From the NCBI GenBank assembly GCA_017399445.1, contig JAFQCM010000004.1:1-38263 (forward strand): DNA of 38,263 nucleotides, in the 5' to 3' direction. This document shows positions 16,127 to 24,248 of the stretch, piece after piece. Position 1 is the stretch's first letter, and every line of letters begins with the position of its first letter. A program made the translations under genes and the position numbers. This DNA is from Lachnospiraceae bacterium. Its GTDB lineage: Bacteria; Bacillota; Clostridia; Lachnospirales; Lachnospiraceae. The notes under the pieces were generated by a model that did no database searches, was not told where the DNA came from, and was given only the letters and a program-made list of their open reading frames with translations.

Positions 16127-18454
16127 GTGAAAAAAATAAAGACACAGGTGTTTCACAATCTGAAAAAAGAGAAAGGTTCTTATTTATCATTTGGAATCAT
16201 TATTTTATTCACTGCATTTATGCTTAACCTGGCATTGGTGCTTACCTTACAGGTAGATAAGGCATATGATGCAAAATTTGAAACACTTCATGCAGCAAAC
16301 ATCAACGTTTGTATTCCAAAAGAACAAAACACAGACCAGCTAACGGAAAAAATAAAAGCTTTGAATGGTGTGAAGGAAGTAGAATCTAAAGAAGCCATTC
16401 TTGCAGAAGCTGTAGTGAAGGAATTCAGAGATGCAGATTTTGACATGAGAACCATATTTTATAATATGGATGCTATCAAAAATATAAATCAGCTGGAAAT
16501 AAAAGAGGAAAGTGAACAAGCAGAAAAACAAACGATTTATTTGCCATTGTATGTTTCTAGCTTTGGCGGATTCCAGTTAAAGGATGAGATTACCTATGAA
16601 GTAGAGGGGGAAGCATATACATTTTCAGTATCTGGTGTAGTAGAAGAAATGCAGTATGGAAACTATGGAAAAGGACTGATGGGTGCTTATCTGCCAGAGG
16701 AAGTATATAAAGAATTTGCTAAGGAAAAAGAAAAAAACATAGTTGTGGAATACTCACTAATTATCCAGGATGATATAGATGTAAACGAAGTAGAAAATGA
16801 GCTGGGAAGCCTGTTAAGTGACCAGGGAATTATGACTTTGTCAAATTGCGACAACCAGTCCACAAAAGATACAAGAACTATGGTGTGCAACTTGTTAATT
16901 CTTATTTTGGCAGCGTTTGCTATGGTAATTTTACTTGTAAGTGTATTTTTATGTAAGTTCCGTATCCAAAATTCCATAGAAGAAGAAATGGTTAATATGG
17001 GTGTTTTGAAAGCTATTGGTTATACAGGAAATATGATAGTTGGAAGTATGGTGCTGCCATATGTGATTGTTACGGCAGTGACAGCTCTTGTGGGAATTCT
17101 GGCATCTTATGGGATTTTACCACTTCTTTCTCAGGTGCTTACAGTACAGTCAGGTTTCTCCTTTGTTTTATCTTTTGACCTGATAAGTTTAATTTTTGTG
17201 GAAGTATTATTAATTTTCATAGTAATTATATTTACCTATGGAGCAGCAAAATCTATTAAAAGAGTGCAGCCAATCAACGCAATCAGAGGAAATGGGGAAG
17301 CAAAGAGCATTAAGAAAAACCATTTACCATTAGAGCAAACTGCTGGTAATACCCAGGTTCTACTAATGTTAAAACAGATGCTGGTATGTGGAAGACAAAA
17401 TGTATTACTATTTTTGGTATCCTTTGTACTGACTATATTAGTGGCATTTGCCAGTACTTTATTTTATAATGTTATTGTGGAACCGGATAATTTTATGTCA
17501 ACATTGTCAGAAGAAATGCCACAGGTGATTTATTATTCGGAAGAAGAACACCAGGAGTCGTTGCAAGATGCCTTACAGGCGGAGACCAAGGTGGAAAATG
17601 TTTTGCAATACACAGTTGGAAACCTAAAAATTGATGACACAGCAGTTACTACATTTGCTTGTGAAGATTTTAGTCAAGTATCCAATGATTTATGTTATTT
17701 GGGAGAAAATCCTAAAACAAAGAATCAGGTGGCACTAGGAAGTGCTTTTGAAGCAACCTATCAATTAGGAGATACCATAGAAATAGAAAATGGAGATATT
17801 TCCTGCAATTATGAGATTACAGGCTTTGTCCAGAGTGTTAATTATCAGGGAAATGTTTGTGAACTTACTATCGAAGGATATAAAGAGCTGGCCTCGGAAG
17901 GTGTTGCAAAATCTTTGTATGTGTATTTAGAAGAAGGAGAAGAAGCAGAAGCTTTTATGGAAGAGTTTGAAAAAAATCACTCTGATATGATTGCAAAATC
18001 ATTAAATGCGCAGGAAACACAGAAAAATTCTCAGGAGATGTTTTCTGGAATTACTATGGTCTTAATTTCCATAATATTTATTTTAACCATGTTAATTGTA
18101 CTGTTTATTTTATACATTGTCATAAAGTCGTTAATAGTACAAAGAAAACAGGAATTAGGGATTTACAAAGCCATGGGATATTCTAACTGGCAGTTAATGA
18201 TACAGATGACAGGCAGCTTTTTACCAGTATCATTTACAGCAGTATTGTTATCCTCTGTGTTAGCATTAGTTTATATGCCGGGCATAAATCAGCTTATTTT
18301 CCAGACAGTAGGAGCAATGAAAAATAATATGGAAGTATCTTTTACTTTTTTAATAATATTTGCAGTGATACAAATAGTTATGAATTTGGGAATAAGCATT
18401 TGTTTGACTATGCCGATTAAAAAAATATCAGCATATACCTTAATTAAAGAGTAA
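16127..18454 (+). CDS. MacB/FtsX-type ABC transporter permease (ABC module 2)
   Basis: A GTG start lies one base after the ATPase stop. The 775-aa protein repeats the two-FtsX layout: TM1 about 18-38, external domain about 40-240, TM cluster about 248-275, 300-325 and 345-370, TM about 424-445, second external domain about 450-640, final cluster about 645-672, 695-720 and 742-768. The coupling helices read EEMVNMGVLKAIGY and ELGIYKAMGY. Partner of the ATPase upstream. Substrate unknown. The XRE-type regulator 50 bp downstream is probably in the same transcript. Confidence 0.9.
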   Translation: MKKIKTQVFHNLKKEKGSYLSFGIIILFTAFMLNLALVLTLQVDKAYDAKFETLHAANINVCIPKEQNTDQLTEKIKALNGVKEVESKEAILAEAVVKEFRDADFDMRTIFYNMDAIKNINQLEIKEESEQAEKQTIYLPLYVSSFGGFQLKDEITYEVEGEAYTFSVSGVVEEMQYGNYGKGLMGAYLPEEVYKEFAKEKEKNIVVEYSLIIQDDIDVNEVENELGSLLSDQGIMTLSNCDNQSTKDTRTMVCNLLILILAAFAMVILLVSVFLCKFRIQNSIEEEMVNMGVLKAIGYTGNMIVGSMVLPYVIVTAVTALVGILASYGILPLLSQVLTVQSGFSFVLSFDLISLIFVEVLLIFIVIIFTYGAAKSIKRVQPINAIRGNGEAKSIKKNHLPLEQTAGNTQVLLMLKQMLVCGRQNVLLFLVSFVLTILVAFASTLFYNVIVEPDNFMSTLSEEMPQVIYYSEEEHQESLQDALQAETKVENVLQYTVGNLKIDDTAVTTFACEDFSQVSNDLCYLGENPKTKNQVALGSAFEATYQLGDTIEIENGDISCNYEITGFVQSVNYQGNVCELTIEGYKELASEGVAKSLYVYLEEGEEAEAFMEEFEKNHSDMIAKSLNAQETQKNSQEMFSGITMVLISIIFILTMLIVLFILYIVIKSLIVQRKQELGIYKAMGYSNWQLMIQMTGSFLPVSFTAVLLSSVLALVYMPGINQLIFQTVGAMKNNMEVSFTFLIIFAVIQIVMNLGISICLTMPIKKISAYTLIKE

Positions 18455-18504
18455 AATAGAGAACAAGAATAATAAAAAACAAGAAGAGTAATGGAGGAAG
18501 AGTA

Positions 18505-19383
18505 ATGGATTTTGGAGATAGATTAAAACAAATTAGAACAAGTCAGGGACTGTCACAGGAGCAGTTAGCAGAAAAAATAGGTGTATCTCGGCAGGCAATT
18601 ACCAAGTGGGAAACCAAAAGAGGTCTTCCAGATGTAGAAAACATGATAATTCTTGCGGAAATTTTTAAAATTACTTTAGATGAGTTGGTGCTGCAGGAAA
18701 CCCGGTTACAGGAAAAGCAGCCGGAGATTTTTTCCAGTGAAACAGTATATGACATTGATTGTGATAAGCATTTTGATATTCACATGGGCAGTGCAAGAAG
18801 AATTACAATTCATTCTGGTGAAGATGAGAAAGTACATGTAAGATTAGAATCAGAGACGTTGGAAAATCTGGATTCTCTTTATAAGATTAAACTGGATGAA
18901 AATAAGAAAAAACTAGACATTGATTGTGTAAAGAAAAAAGGAATCAGCCGTTATGAAGCGGAAGAATCTGTAGATGTTATCATTACTCTGCCAAAGGCAT
19001 ATACAAACCATTGTGAGCTGGAAGCGGTTACCAAAGAATTGTATATAGAAGATTTGAAGCTGGAACGACTGGAATATGACGGAGCAGCAGATAAAATTTT
19101 TGTAAGAGATGCGGAAAGCAGCTTAGAATTCACAGGAAAAACGAATTATGATATTACTATAGATGGAGTATGTACACAATTGGATGTGAACCAGTGGAGT
19201 GCGAAGACGATAATTCATGTGGAGGATATGAGCAAGTATAAAGTGGTGAATAAAGGAAGAAGATGCAATGTTTATTACCAAAGAGATGGAGTGATTTGTG
19301 AAGGAGGCTTTGCAGAAACAGAGGAAAATGTGTTGAGTATTTCGGGGATTTGTTCGGAGTTAATTATCGATAGTTATAAATAA
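18505..19383 (+). CDS. XRE-family regulator with C-terminal DUF4097-like beta domain
   Basis: GGAGGAAG precedes the ATG. Of 292 residues, about 5-62 are an HTH_3/XRE DNA-binding domain (LKQIRTSQGLSQEQLAEKI, RQAITKWETKRGLPDV). The C-terminal region, about 80-292, is rich in short beta strands (VDVIITLPKAY, ELYIEDLKLERLEYDG, YDITIDGVCTQLDV) like the DUF4097/DUF2807 beta-helix. This pairing suggests a regulator that senses something through the beta region, but that is inference. Its position at the end of the ATPase-permease operon suggests control of that transporter, replacing the two-component systems of modules 1 and 3. A strong terminator follows. Confidence 0.85.
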   Translation: MDFGDRLKQIRTSQGLSQEQLAEKIGVSRQAITKWETKRGLPDVENMIILAEIFKITLDELVLQETRLQEKQPEIFSSETVYDIDCDKHFDIHMGSARRITIHSGEDEKVHVRLESETLENLDSLYKIKLDENKKKLDIDCVKKKGISRYEAEESVDVIITLPKAYTNHCELEAVTKELYIEDLKLERLEYDGAADKIFVRDAESSLEFTGKTNYDITIDGVCTQLDVNQWSAKTIIHVEDMSKYKVVNKGRRCNVYYQRDGVICEGGFAETEENVLSISGICSELIIDSYK

Positions 19384-19403
19384 AAAGATTAGGAAATAAG
19401 AAA

Positions 19404-19450
19404 AGCCTTAGGAACCGTGGAATTAAGCGGTTCTTGGGGCTGTTTTGTTT
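19404..19450 (+). terminator. Rho-independent terminator of ABC module 2
   Basis: AGCCTTAGGAACCG (19404-19417) pairs with CGGTTCTTGGGGCT (19428-19441) with G-U pairs, loop 10 nt, T-rich tail to 19450. Confidence 0.85.
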
Positions 19451-19496
19451 GTGGTGGCGTATAAAAGGAGTAGGTTGGAGTAAGAAACATTTTACG

Positions 19497-19525
19497 TTGA
19501 GCTCTGCCTTAAAAATTGGTATAAT
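19497..19525 (+). promoter_or_regulatory. Promoter of the 156-aa membrane protein gene
   Basis: TTGAGC (19497-19502), 17-bp spacer, consensus TATAAT (19520-19525) with TGG before it. About 80 bp upstream of the ATG. Confidence 0.7.
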
Positions 19526-19605
19526 AAAATAATCAATGGAAGTTTTAGTGCCAAGTGAACATGACAGGATATAAATATTTGGCTCAATGATATGGGGAGG
19601 AGAAT

Positions 19606-20076
19606 ATGGAGCAAATTTTTGAAGTTAGAATTGCGGGAAGTCGTATTGCGTTGCTGGCAAGGTTTTTTGTATGCTTTTTTCCAGTAATGGGAATAGTTGA
19701 ATATGTAGGAAAATTTGAAACCTTTTTTATTTTCTTATCAGTTGGTCTTTGGGGAGTGCTAGAAGGAATTGTTGAAAAAATATGGGGAAGTTATAAAATA
19801 ATTCAAGTAATCTTTAGTCAGGAATATGTAACCTTAAATTTAAAACGAAAAACTGTAAAAATACTCTATGCAGACATTAAAGAAGTAGGAAAAACCATGT
19901 TAATTACAAGGTTTAATTGGGAAAAGGGTAATTATCAGCTAAAAATAAAAACAAAAAAGAGAAGTTATCGGCTTGCTACACCAATCATTGATTATAACAA
20001 GCATTTTGATTTTGAGGAAACAGAGCTTGCTGATTTGTATAAAGCCTTTAAAGAACATGGGGTAAAATGTTGCTAA
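19606..20076 (+). CDS. Small membrane protein with PH-like (YcxB-type) C-terminus
   Basis: GGGGAGGAG precedes the ATG. The 156-aa product has two N-terminal membrane helices (about 12-32 RIALLARFFVCFFPVMGIVEY and 39-58 FFIFLSVGLWGVLEGIV). The cytoplasmic remainder contains VIFSQEYVTLNLKRKTVKIL, YADIKEVGKT and LKIKTKKRSYRLATP, a strand pattern like bacterial PH/YcxB-type domains. Function unknown. Preceded by a strong promoter. Confidence 0.65.
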   Translation: MEQIFEVRIAGSRIALLARFFVCFFPVMGIVEYVGKFETFFIFLSVGLWGVLEGIVEKIWGSYKIIQVIFSQEYVTLNLKRKTVKILYADIKEVGKTMLITRFNWEKGNYQLKIKTKKRSYRLATPIIDYNKHFDFEETELADLYKAFKEHGVKCC

Positions 20077-20078
20077 AC

Positions 20079-20107
20079 TGTACAAAATATACAAATTATG
20101 GTATGAT
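20079..20107 (+). promoter_or_regulatory. Promoter of the short-chain dehydrogenase
   Basis: TGTACA (20079-20084), 17-bp spacer, TATGAT (20102-20107) after TGG. Overlaps the region right after the preceding stop codon. Confidence 0.5.
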
Positions 20108-20147
20108 GTGTTTTACAAGTTATAAGTAATATAAGGAGGTAGAAGGT

Positions 20148-20891
20148 ATGTTAAAAGGAAAAACAGCAATAGTAACAGGTGGAACCAGAGGAATCGGTTA
20201 TGCGGTGGTAAAGAAGTTTTTGGAAAATGGAGCAAAAGTAGCCTTGCTTGGTTCCAGAAAGGAAACGGTAGATAAGGCCATTGAAAAACTGAATGAAGAT
20301 GGTGTACTAGGGGAAGTACTTGGCTTTTGTCCAGACCTGAATTCACCAGAAGCAATAGCAGAAACTTTTGCAAAGGTAAAAGAAACTTTTGGAAGTCTGG
20401 ATATTTTAGTAAATAATGCCGGAGTTTCCGCAAGAGAAAGCATTTATACCTACAAACCAGAAGACTTTGAAAAAACCATTGATTTAAACTTAAATGCAGT
20501 ATTCATCTGTGCACAGGCAGCAGCAAGAATTATGAAAGAACAAGGTAGCGGAGTTATTTTAAATACCAGTTCCATGGTAAGTCTTTATGGACAGTCATCA
20601 GGAAGTGCTTATCCGGCTTCTAAATTTGCAGTAAATGGATTTACAAAGTCTTTGGCAAGAGAACTTGGAAAAGACAACATTCGTGTTAATGCAGTAGCAC
20701 CAGGCATTACGAAAACAGATATGGTAGCAGCATTACCGGACGAATTGATAAAACCATTAATTGCAACCATTCCATTAGGAAGAGTAGGGGAACCGGAAGA
20801 TGTGGCAAATGCGTTCTTATTCCTTGCCAGTGATATGGCATCTTATGTGACTGGTGAAATCTTATCTGTGGATGGGGCAGCTATGACCTAA
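20148..20891 (+). CDS. Short-chain dehydrogenase/reductase (FabG/BaiA-like)
   Basis: AAGGAGG precedes the ATG. The 247-aa classical SDR shows Rossmann TGGTRGIG (10-17), NNAG (89-92), N114, S142, Y155 and K159 (YPASK), all catalytic residues intact. S36-R37 after beta-2 suggest NADP(H) preference. The stretch EVLGFCPDLNS resembles BaiA-type bile-acid 3-alpha-hydroxysteroid dehydrogenases (from memory, VLGFAPDL), but the same fold serves as 3-oxoacyl-ACP reductase and many alcohol oxidoreductases. Isolated from fab or bai clusters here, so the substrate is undecided. A sodium symporter follows 111 bp downstream. Confidence 0.88.
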   Translation: MLKGKTAIVTGGTRGIGYAVVKKFLENGAKVALLGSRKETVDKAIEKLNEDGVLGEVLGFCPDLNSPEAIAETFAKVKETFGSLDILVNNAGVSARESIYTYKPEDFEKTIDLNLNAVFICAQAAARIMKEQGSGVILNTSSMVSLYGQSSGSAYPASKFAVNGFTKSLARELGKDNIRVNAVAPGITKTDMVAALPDELIKPLIATIPLGRVGEPEDVANAFLFLASDMASYVTGEILSVDGAAMT

Positions 20892-20969
20892 AATAATATC
20901 TTAGATTAATAAATCATAGTACATAAATTTTAAAAGTTATGATAAGATAGTACAGAAAAACATCTAAGA

Positions 20970-21002
20970 GGAGGAAAAGGGTAAGGATACCCGAAGAGAG
21001 AA
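20970..21002 (+). promoter_or_regulatory. Hairpin between an AGGAGG and the symporter start
   Basis: AGGAGG lies near 20968-20973, unusually far (about 29 bp) from the ATG at 21003. Between them GGGTA/TACCC (20979-20983, 20988-20992) can form a small stem. Folding would bring the binding site nearer the start; GAGAG directly before the ATG could serve instead. Confidence 0.3.
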
Positions 21003-22409
21003 ATGAAGAAAGAGAAACATAGAAATTCGTTTTCTGGTTCTATTGGTTTCGTGCTGGCAGCAGCAGGAAGTGCAGTGGGATTAGGAAATATTTGGAGATT
21101 CCCTTATTTAGCCGCAAAAGATGGTGGTGGATTATTTTTATTAATGTATATTGTATTGGCATTTACTTTTGGTTTTGCATTACTTACCACAGAGATTGCC
21201 ATAGGAAGAAAGACAAAGCAAAGTCCACTGACAGCCTATAAGACATTAAAGAAAGACTGGGGCTTTCTAGGAGTAATAGCTAGTCTGGTACCAGTAATCA
21301 TTATGCCTTATTACTGCGTAATTGGAGGCTGGGTTGTGAAATATTTTCTTGCCTATCTTACTGGTGAGGGCAGTAACGCTGCTGCAGACGGATACTTTAC
21401 AGAATATATTACTAGAGAATATCAGCCTATTATATTAATGATGATATTCCTTTTTGTAACAGCATTTATTATATTCCGTGGAGTGAATAAAGGAATTGAA
21501 TCCTATTCCAAGGTGCTTATGCCGGTATTGTTAGTATTAGTAGTTGGAATTTCTATTTTTTCCCTGACGATTCGTTATACAGATGATGCAGGAGTTACTA
21601 GAACAGGATTGGAAGGATTCGGAATATATATAATTCCTAACTTAGAAGGCATGACTGTAAAAAGATTTTTTACAGTATTGGTAGATGCCATGGGACAGTT
21701 ATTTTTTAGCCTTAGTGTTGCCATGGGAATTATGATTGCTTATGGTTCTTATGTGAAAGATGATGCAAAACTGGTAAAATCTATTAATCAAATCGAAATT
21801 TTTGATACAATTGTTGCATTTTTGGCGGGAGTTATGATTATTCCGGCAGTATATACCTTTATGGGAAGAGAAGGTATGGAGGCATCTGGACCAAGTTTGA
21901 TGTTTGTGTCCTTACCAAAAGTTTTCGCATCTATGGGTAAGATTGGAAATCTGGTAGGCTGCCTGTTCTTTGCCATGGTGTTGTTTGCAGCATTAACCAG
22001 TTCGGTTTCCGTAATGGAAGCAGTAGTATCCAGCCTTATGGACAAATTTCATTTGTCAAGAACAAAAGCAACAGTGATAGAAACAGCCATTGCCTTGGTA
22101 GCAGGAATTATGGTATGTTTTGGATATAATAAGTTATATTTTGATATTAAATTACCAAACGGCAGTCGTGCACAGATTTTAGATGTTATGGATTACATTA
22201 GTAATAACTGTCTGATGCCAATTGTAGCAATCGGAACCTGTATTTTGATTGGATGGATATTAAAACCTCAGGTAATTGTAGATGAAGCAGAAAAGACAGG
22301 TTGTAACTTTGGCAGAAAGAAATTATATGTTGTAATGGTTAAGTATATTGCACCAATTTTGCTGGTTATTTTACTGTTGAAGTCATTAGGGATTCTGACA
22401 GTTATATAG
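21003..22409 (+). CDS. Sodium-dependent NSS/SNF-family symporter
   Basis: The 468-aa protein opens with the family signature GSAVGLGNIWRFPYLAAKDGG (split here as GSAVGLGNIWRFPY and LAAKDGG) in TM1, the unwound helix binding Na+ and substrate. About 11-12 membrane helices follow, including PYYCVIGGWVVKYF (TM3) and FFSLSVAMGIMIAYGSYV (TM6). Eukaryotic relatives carry neurotransmitters; bacterial ones (LeuT, MhsT, TnaT) carry amino acids, so Na+-driven amino-acid uptake is likely. The substrate cannot be fixed from sequence. Cotranscription with the upstream dehydrogenase is possible. Confidence 0.95.
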   Translation: MKKEKHRNSFSGSIGFVLAAAGSAVGLGNIWRFPYLAAKDGGGLFLLMYIVLAFTFGFALLTTEIAIGRKTKQSPLTAYKTLKKDWGFLGVIASLVPVIIMPYYCVIGGWVVKYFLAYLTGEGSNAAADGYFTEYITREYQPIILMMIFLFVTAFIIFRGVNKGIESYSKVLMPVLLVLVVGISIFSLTIRYTDDAGVTRTGLEGFGIYIIPNLEGMTVKRFFTVLVDAMGQLFFSLSVAMGIMIAYGSYVKDDAKLVKSINQIEIFDTIVAFLAGVMIIPAVYTFMGREGMEASGPSLMFVSLPKVFASMGKIGNLVGCLFFAMVLFAALTSSVSVMEAVVSSLMDKFHLSRTKATVIETAIALVAGIMVCFGYNKLYFDIKLPNGSRAQILDVMDYISNNCLMPIVAIGTCILIGWILKPQVIVDEAEKTGCNFGRKKLYVVMVKYIAPILLVILLLKSLGILTVI

Positions 22410-22550
22410 GAAGTTTTGTTATAAACATCTGAATGAATAAAATCTATATTCCCCATTTGAAATGGGTGGTAATTTGAGAATAAACAGATAAAACTTTGTG
22501 GAAAAATTTAAAAATTTTCATGTTACATGTGGAAAAATGTGAAATAGCAT

Positions 22551-22591
22551 AATAGGACTGGTGCACAAAAAAGCAGTGTACCAGTCCTATT
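22551..22591. terminator. Long hairpin between convergent genes, probable bidirectional terminator
   Basis: AATAGGACTGGTGCAC (22551-22566) and GTGTACCAGTCCTATT (22576-22591) form a 16-bp stem with one G-U pair. It lies between the symporter and the minus-strand gene ending at 22597. U-tracts are weak on both sides. Confidence 0.65.
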
Positions 22592-22596
22592 ATAAG

Positions 22597-23028
22597 TTAT
22601 AGATAACATCGGATTTGCTGACAAAGGTCTTCTTCAATTAAGGCAAGATGTTTACAGATATTTTTGGAAGTATCATCTGCGGCTTGATATTGATTTAAAT
22701 ATTTATGGAGAGATTTTACTCCCATATTACAGCCATCAGTTATCAAATCTGCTATGGTGGCATCACAGCTGTTCATGACCATTTTAAAATTAGTTTTCAA
22801 CCATGACATACTTTTTGCCATAGGATCAGGTTCTTCTCCATCGCTTTTTTGCTGAAGAAGTAAAGTATGAATTTCTTCGCATAATTTCTTATGCTGGTGT
22901 TTGCTTTTTTGCAATAATTCCTTAAGATTCTCATCGCAAACCTTCTCCAGAATTTCATCAATAGAAGATATCGCCATTTTTGCACCGGCATCACACTCTT
23001 TTAATAGGTGAATTGTATCGTTTTCCAT
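22597..23028 (-). CDS. Helical ferritin-like/DUF2383-type protein
   Basis: The ATG at 23028 has GGAG six bases ahead on the minus strand, so 143 aa is preferred over the 169-aa frame. The product is almost all helix in a four-helix pattern (IHLLKECDAGAKMAISSIDE, LKELLQKSKHQHKKLCEEIHT, MVMNSCDATIADLITDGCNM, CKHLALIEEDLCQQIR), matching ferritin-like DUF2383/DUF3231-type proteins. Eight cysteines are unusual for such a small protein. No complete di-iron EXXH pair is evident. A GCCACC/GGTGGC hairpin (23044-23049, 23057-23062) lies just upstream of the binding site. Confidence 0.65.
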   Translation of the reverse strand: MENDTIHLLKECDAGAKMAISSIDEILEKVCDENLKELLQKSKHQHKKLCEEIHTLLLQQKSDGEEPDPMAKSMSWLKTNFKMVMNSCDATIADLITDGCNMGVKSLHKYLNQYQAADDTSKNICKHLALIEEDLCQQIRCYL

Positions 23029-23184
23029 AAAAATCTCCATTCCGCCACCTTTGAATGGTGGCACAAATAATAATGAAAGTTCTATATCCTTTTTTATCGT
23101 GTCCAAAACATAGAATTTTATAACTTAAGAGGAGTGATATATGTTTTTGGTACAGCATATATACTGCTCTTGAACTAAAAAATC

Positions 23185-23213
23185 TTGACTTTTCAAAGAC
23201 TTTGTTATATTCT
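23185..23213 (+). promoter_or_regulatory. Promoter of the leader-GNAT-MutS2 operon
   Basis: TTGACT (23185-23190), 17-bp spacer, TATTCT (23208-23213); TATATT (23206-23211, 15-bp spacer) with TGT before it is an alternative -10. Transcription would begin near 23220, 28 bp before the leader peptide. Confidence 0.6.
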
Positions 23214-23247
23214 AGGCGTAGAAAAAAAGAAAGAAAGAGGTAAGTGT

Positions 23248-23286
23248 ATGTTAAGCATTGTAGTAATGGAGAAATCAGCTAACTAA
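23248..23286 (+). CDS. 12-codon leader peptide MLSIVVMEKSAN
   Basis: ATG at 23248 follows AGAGG (23236-23240) at 7 bp; TAA at 23284-23286. It is the first ORF after a good promoter and lies before two terminators, the classic position of a ribosome-stalling leader. The SIVVME core is similar to the SIAVVE stalling motif recalled from ErmAL-type macrolide-sensing leaders. Stalling here would alter folding of the downstream RNA. Short length makes chance possible, but promoter, ribosome binding site and attenuator context favour translation. Confidence 0.6.
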   Translation: MLSIVVMEKSAN

Positions 23287-23409
23287 ATAGTTGGAAGGGA
23301 AAGATTTTAAGTTTTACGCTCGGAGTCTGCCCTTTTATCAGTGACTTCACTGATATATCTGCCTTACCATATGCTTCGTATTTTATATAGTAATCTGAAG
23401 AACGAGAGG

Positions 23410-23435
23410 AAAAGCATGGCAAGCCATGCTTTTTT
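23410..23435 (+). terminator. Attenuator terminator 1
   Basis: AAAAGCATGG (23410-23419) pairs perfectly with CCATGCTTTT (23424-23433), loop CAAG, followed by a T-tract to 23435. No gene ends just upstream except the leader peptide. Confidence 0.88.
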
Positions 23436-23520
23436 GGTATTCTAAAAAATGATATGTAATTGATATATAAGCAATTTTACAGAAATTAGGATACCTTTCT
23501 TTCGTAAATTCAGTTTTCGA

Positions 23521-23571
23521 AAAACCATGGAGATACTATGCCACTAGGGCAGATATATCCATGGTTTTTTA
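23521..23571 (+). terminator. Attenuator terminator 2
   Basis: AAAACCATGGA (23521-23531) pairs perfectly with TCCATGGTTTT (23558-23568); inner pairs ATA/TAT and TGCC/GGCA extend the stem. T-tract 23565-23570. It lies 79 bp before the GNAT start. Confidence 0.87.
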
Positions 23572-23649
23572 TTATGTGATGGGAAAGAAAAAGATTGTGT
23601 TGTAAAGAAATGAAAAATCGTTATGACGGTTTAAGAAAAGGAGAAAAAA

Positions 23650-24198
23650 ATGAAACGAATTATAAAAACAGTAACAGGAAAATTTACACAGGAAACATTA
23701 GACTTTGTAGAAAAAGTATTTACAGAATATTCAGATGCAGAAGAAGGCAAACTGGTTCGGGCATTGGTAGCAGAAATCCGCAGCAAAAAATACTATATGC
23801 CGGAACTTGATTTGATGATGGTAAATGAAAAAGATGAAATTATAGGATATGTGATGTTCTCTGGATTTCATTTGGAAGGAAACTATGAAAAGGAATTATT
23901 GATGTTAACTCCAGCAGCAGTAAAAACAGAACTGCAAAGACAACATATCTCAAAAGAACTGATTGAGTATGGCTTTGAAAAAGCAAAAAAACTGGGATTT
24001 AAAGCAGTTTTAGTAGAAGGAAATCCACAAAATTATCATGCAAGAGGCTTTCAAACTTCTTCCGACTATGGCATTGTTCCAGGAGAAGCTGTTGATTTGC
24101 CGGATGTTGCCTGCTTGATGATTAAGGAACTGGAACCAGGTGCATTAAAGCACATAAAGGGGAAGGTAAATTATGATTTTTATGATGCATTAAAGTAA
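23650..24198 (+). CDS. GNAT acetyltransferase (YhbS-like) in the attenuated operon
   Basis: AAAAGGAG precedes the ATG. The 182-aa enzyme resembles YhbS-type GNATs: ELDLMMVNEKDEIIGYVMFS, a conserved LTPAAV followed by KTELQRQHISKELIEYGFEKA, where the acetyl-CoA loop lies, LGFKAVLVEGNPQNYHARGF, and a final region of beta strands. The typical Q/RxxGxG loop is altered to LQRQHIS, a feature to check. The substrate is unknown; acetylation of an antibiotic or of a ribosomal or translation protein would fit the leader but is inference. The MutS2-like gene begins 50 bp downstream. Confidence 0.82.
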   Translation: MKRIIKTVTGKFTQETLDFVEKVFTEYSDAEEGKLVRALVAEIRSKKYYMPELDLMMVNEKDEIIGYVMFSGFHLEGNYEKELLMLTPAAVKTELQRQHISKELIEYGFEKAKKLGFKAVLVEGNPQNYHARGFQTSSDYGIVPGEAVDLPDVACLMIKELEPGALKHIKGKVNYDFYDALK

Positions 24199-24248
24199 AC
24201 ATGATTTTGTGGTTGTTTATGCCACATATAGTAGAAAGGAATTAAAAA

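Larger units (their letters stand above)
23287..23649 (+). promoter_or_regulatory. Attenuation leader with alternative pairings
   Basis: Besides the two terminators, the leader holds a perfect hairpin TATCAGTG/CACTGATA (23336-23343, 23348-23355). Two candidate antiterminator pairings compete with the terminators: 23352-23366 can pair with 23545-23559 (15 bp, one G-U), which takes bases of terminator 2, and CCAT-ATGCTT (23367-23376) can pair with AAGCATGG (23412-23419) of terminator 1. About 360 nt lie between leader peptide and first structural gene with no other gene. Confidence 0.55.

Noticed and set aside
20148..20891. Bile-acid 3-alpha-hydroxysteroid dehydrogenase (baiA)
   Set aside because: Only a few residues resemble BaiA; other bai genes are absent and S36-R37 suggests a different cofactor, so a general SDR call was kept.
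23215..23649. T-box or known metabolite riboswitch in the long leader
   Set aside because: No T-box GGTGG-type sequence or recognisable riboswitch core; the peptide-plus-terminator pattern fits attenuation better.
23595..23810. 71-aa plus-strand frame overlapping the GNAT start
   Set aside because: Out of frame with the GNAT gene, which has the real motifs and a better ribosome binding site.
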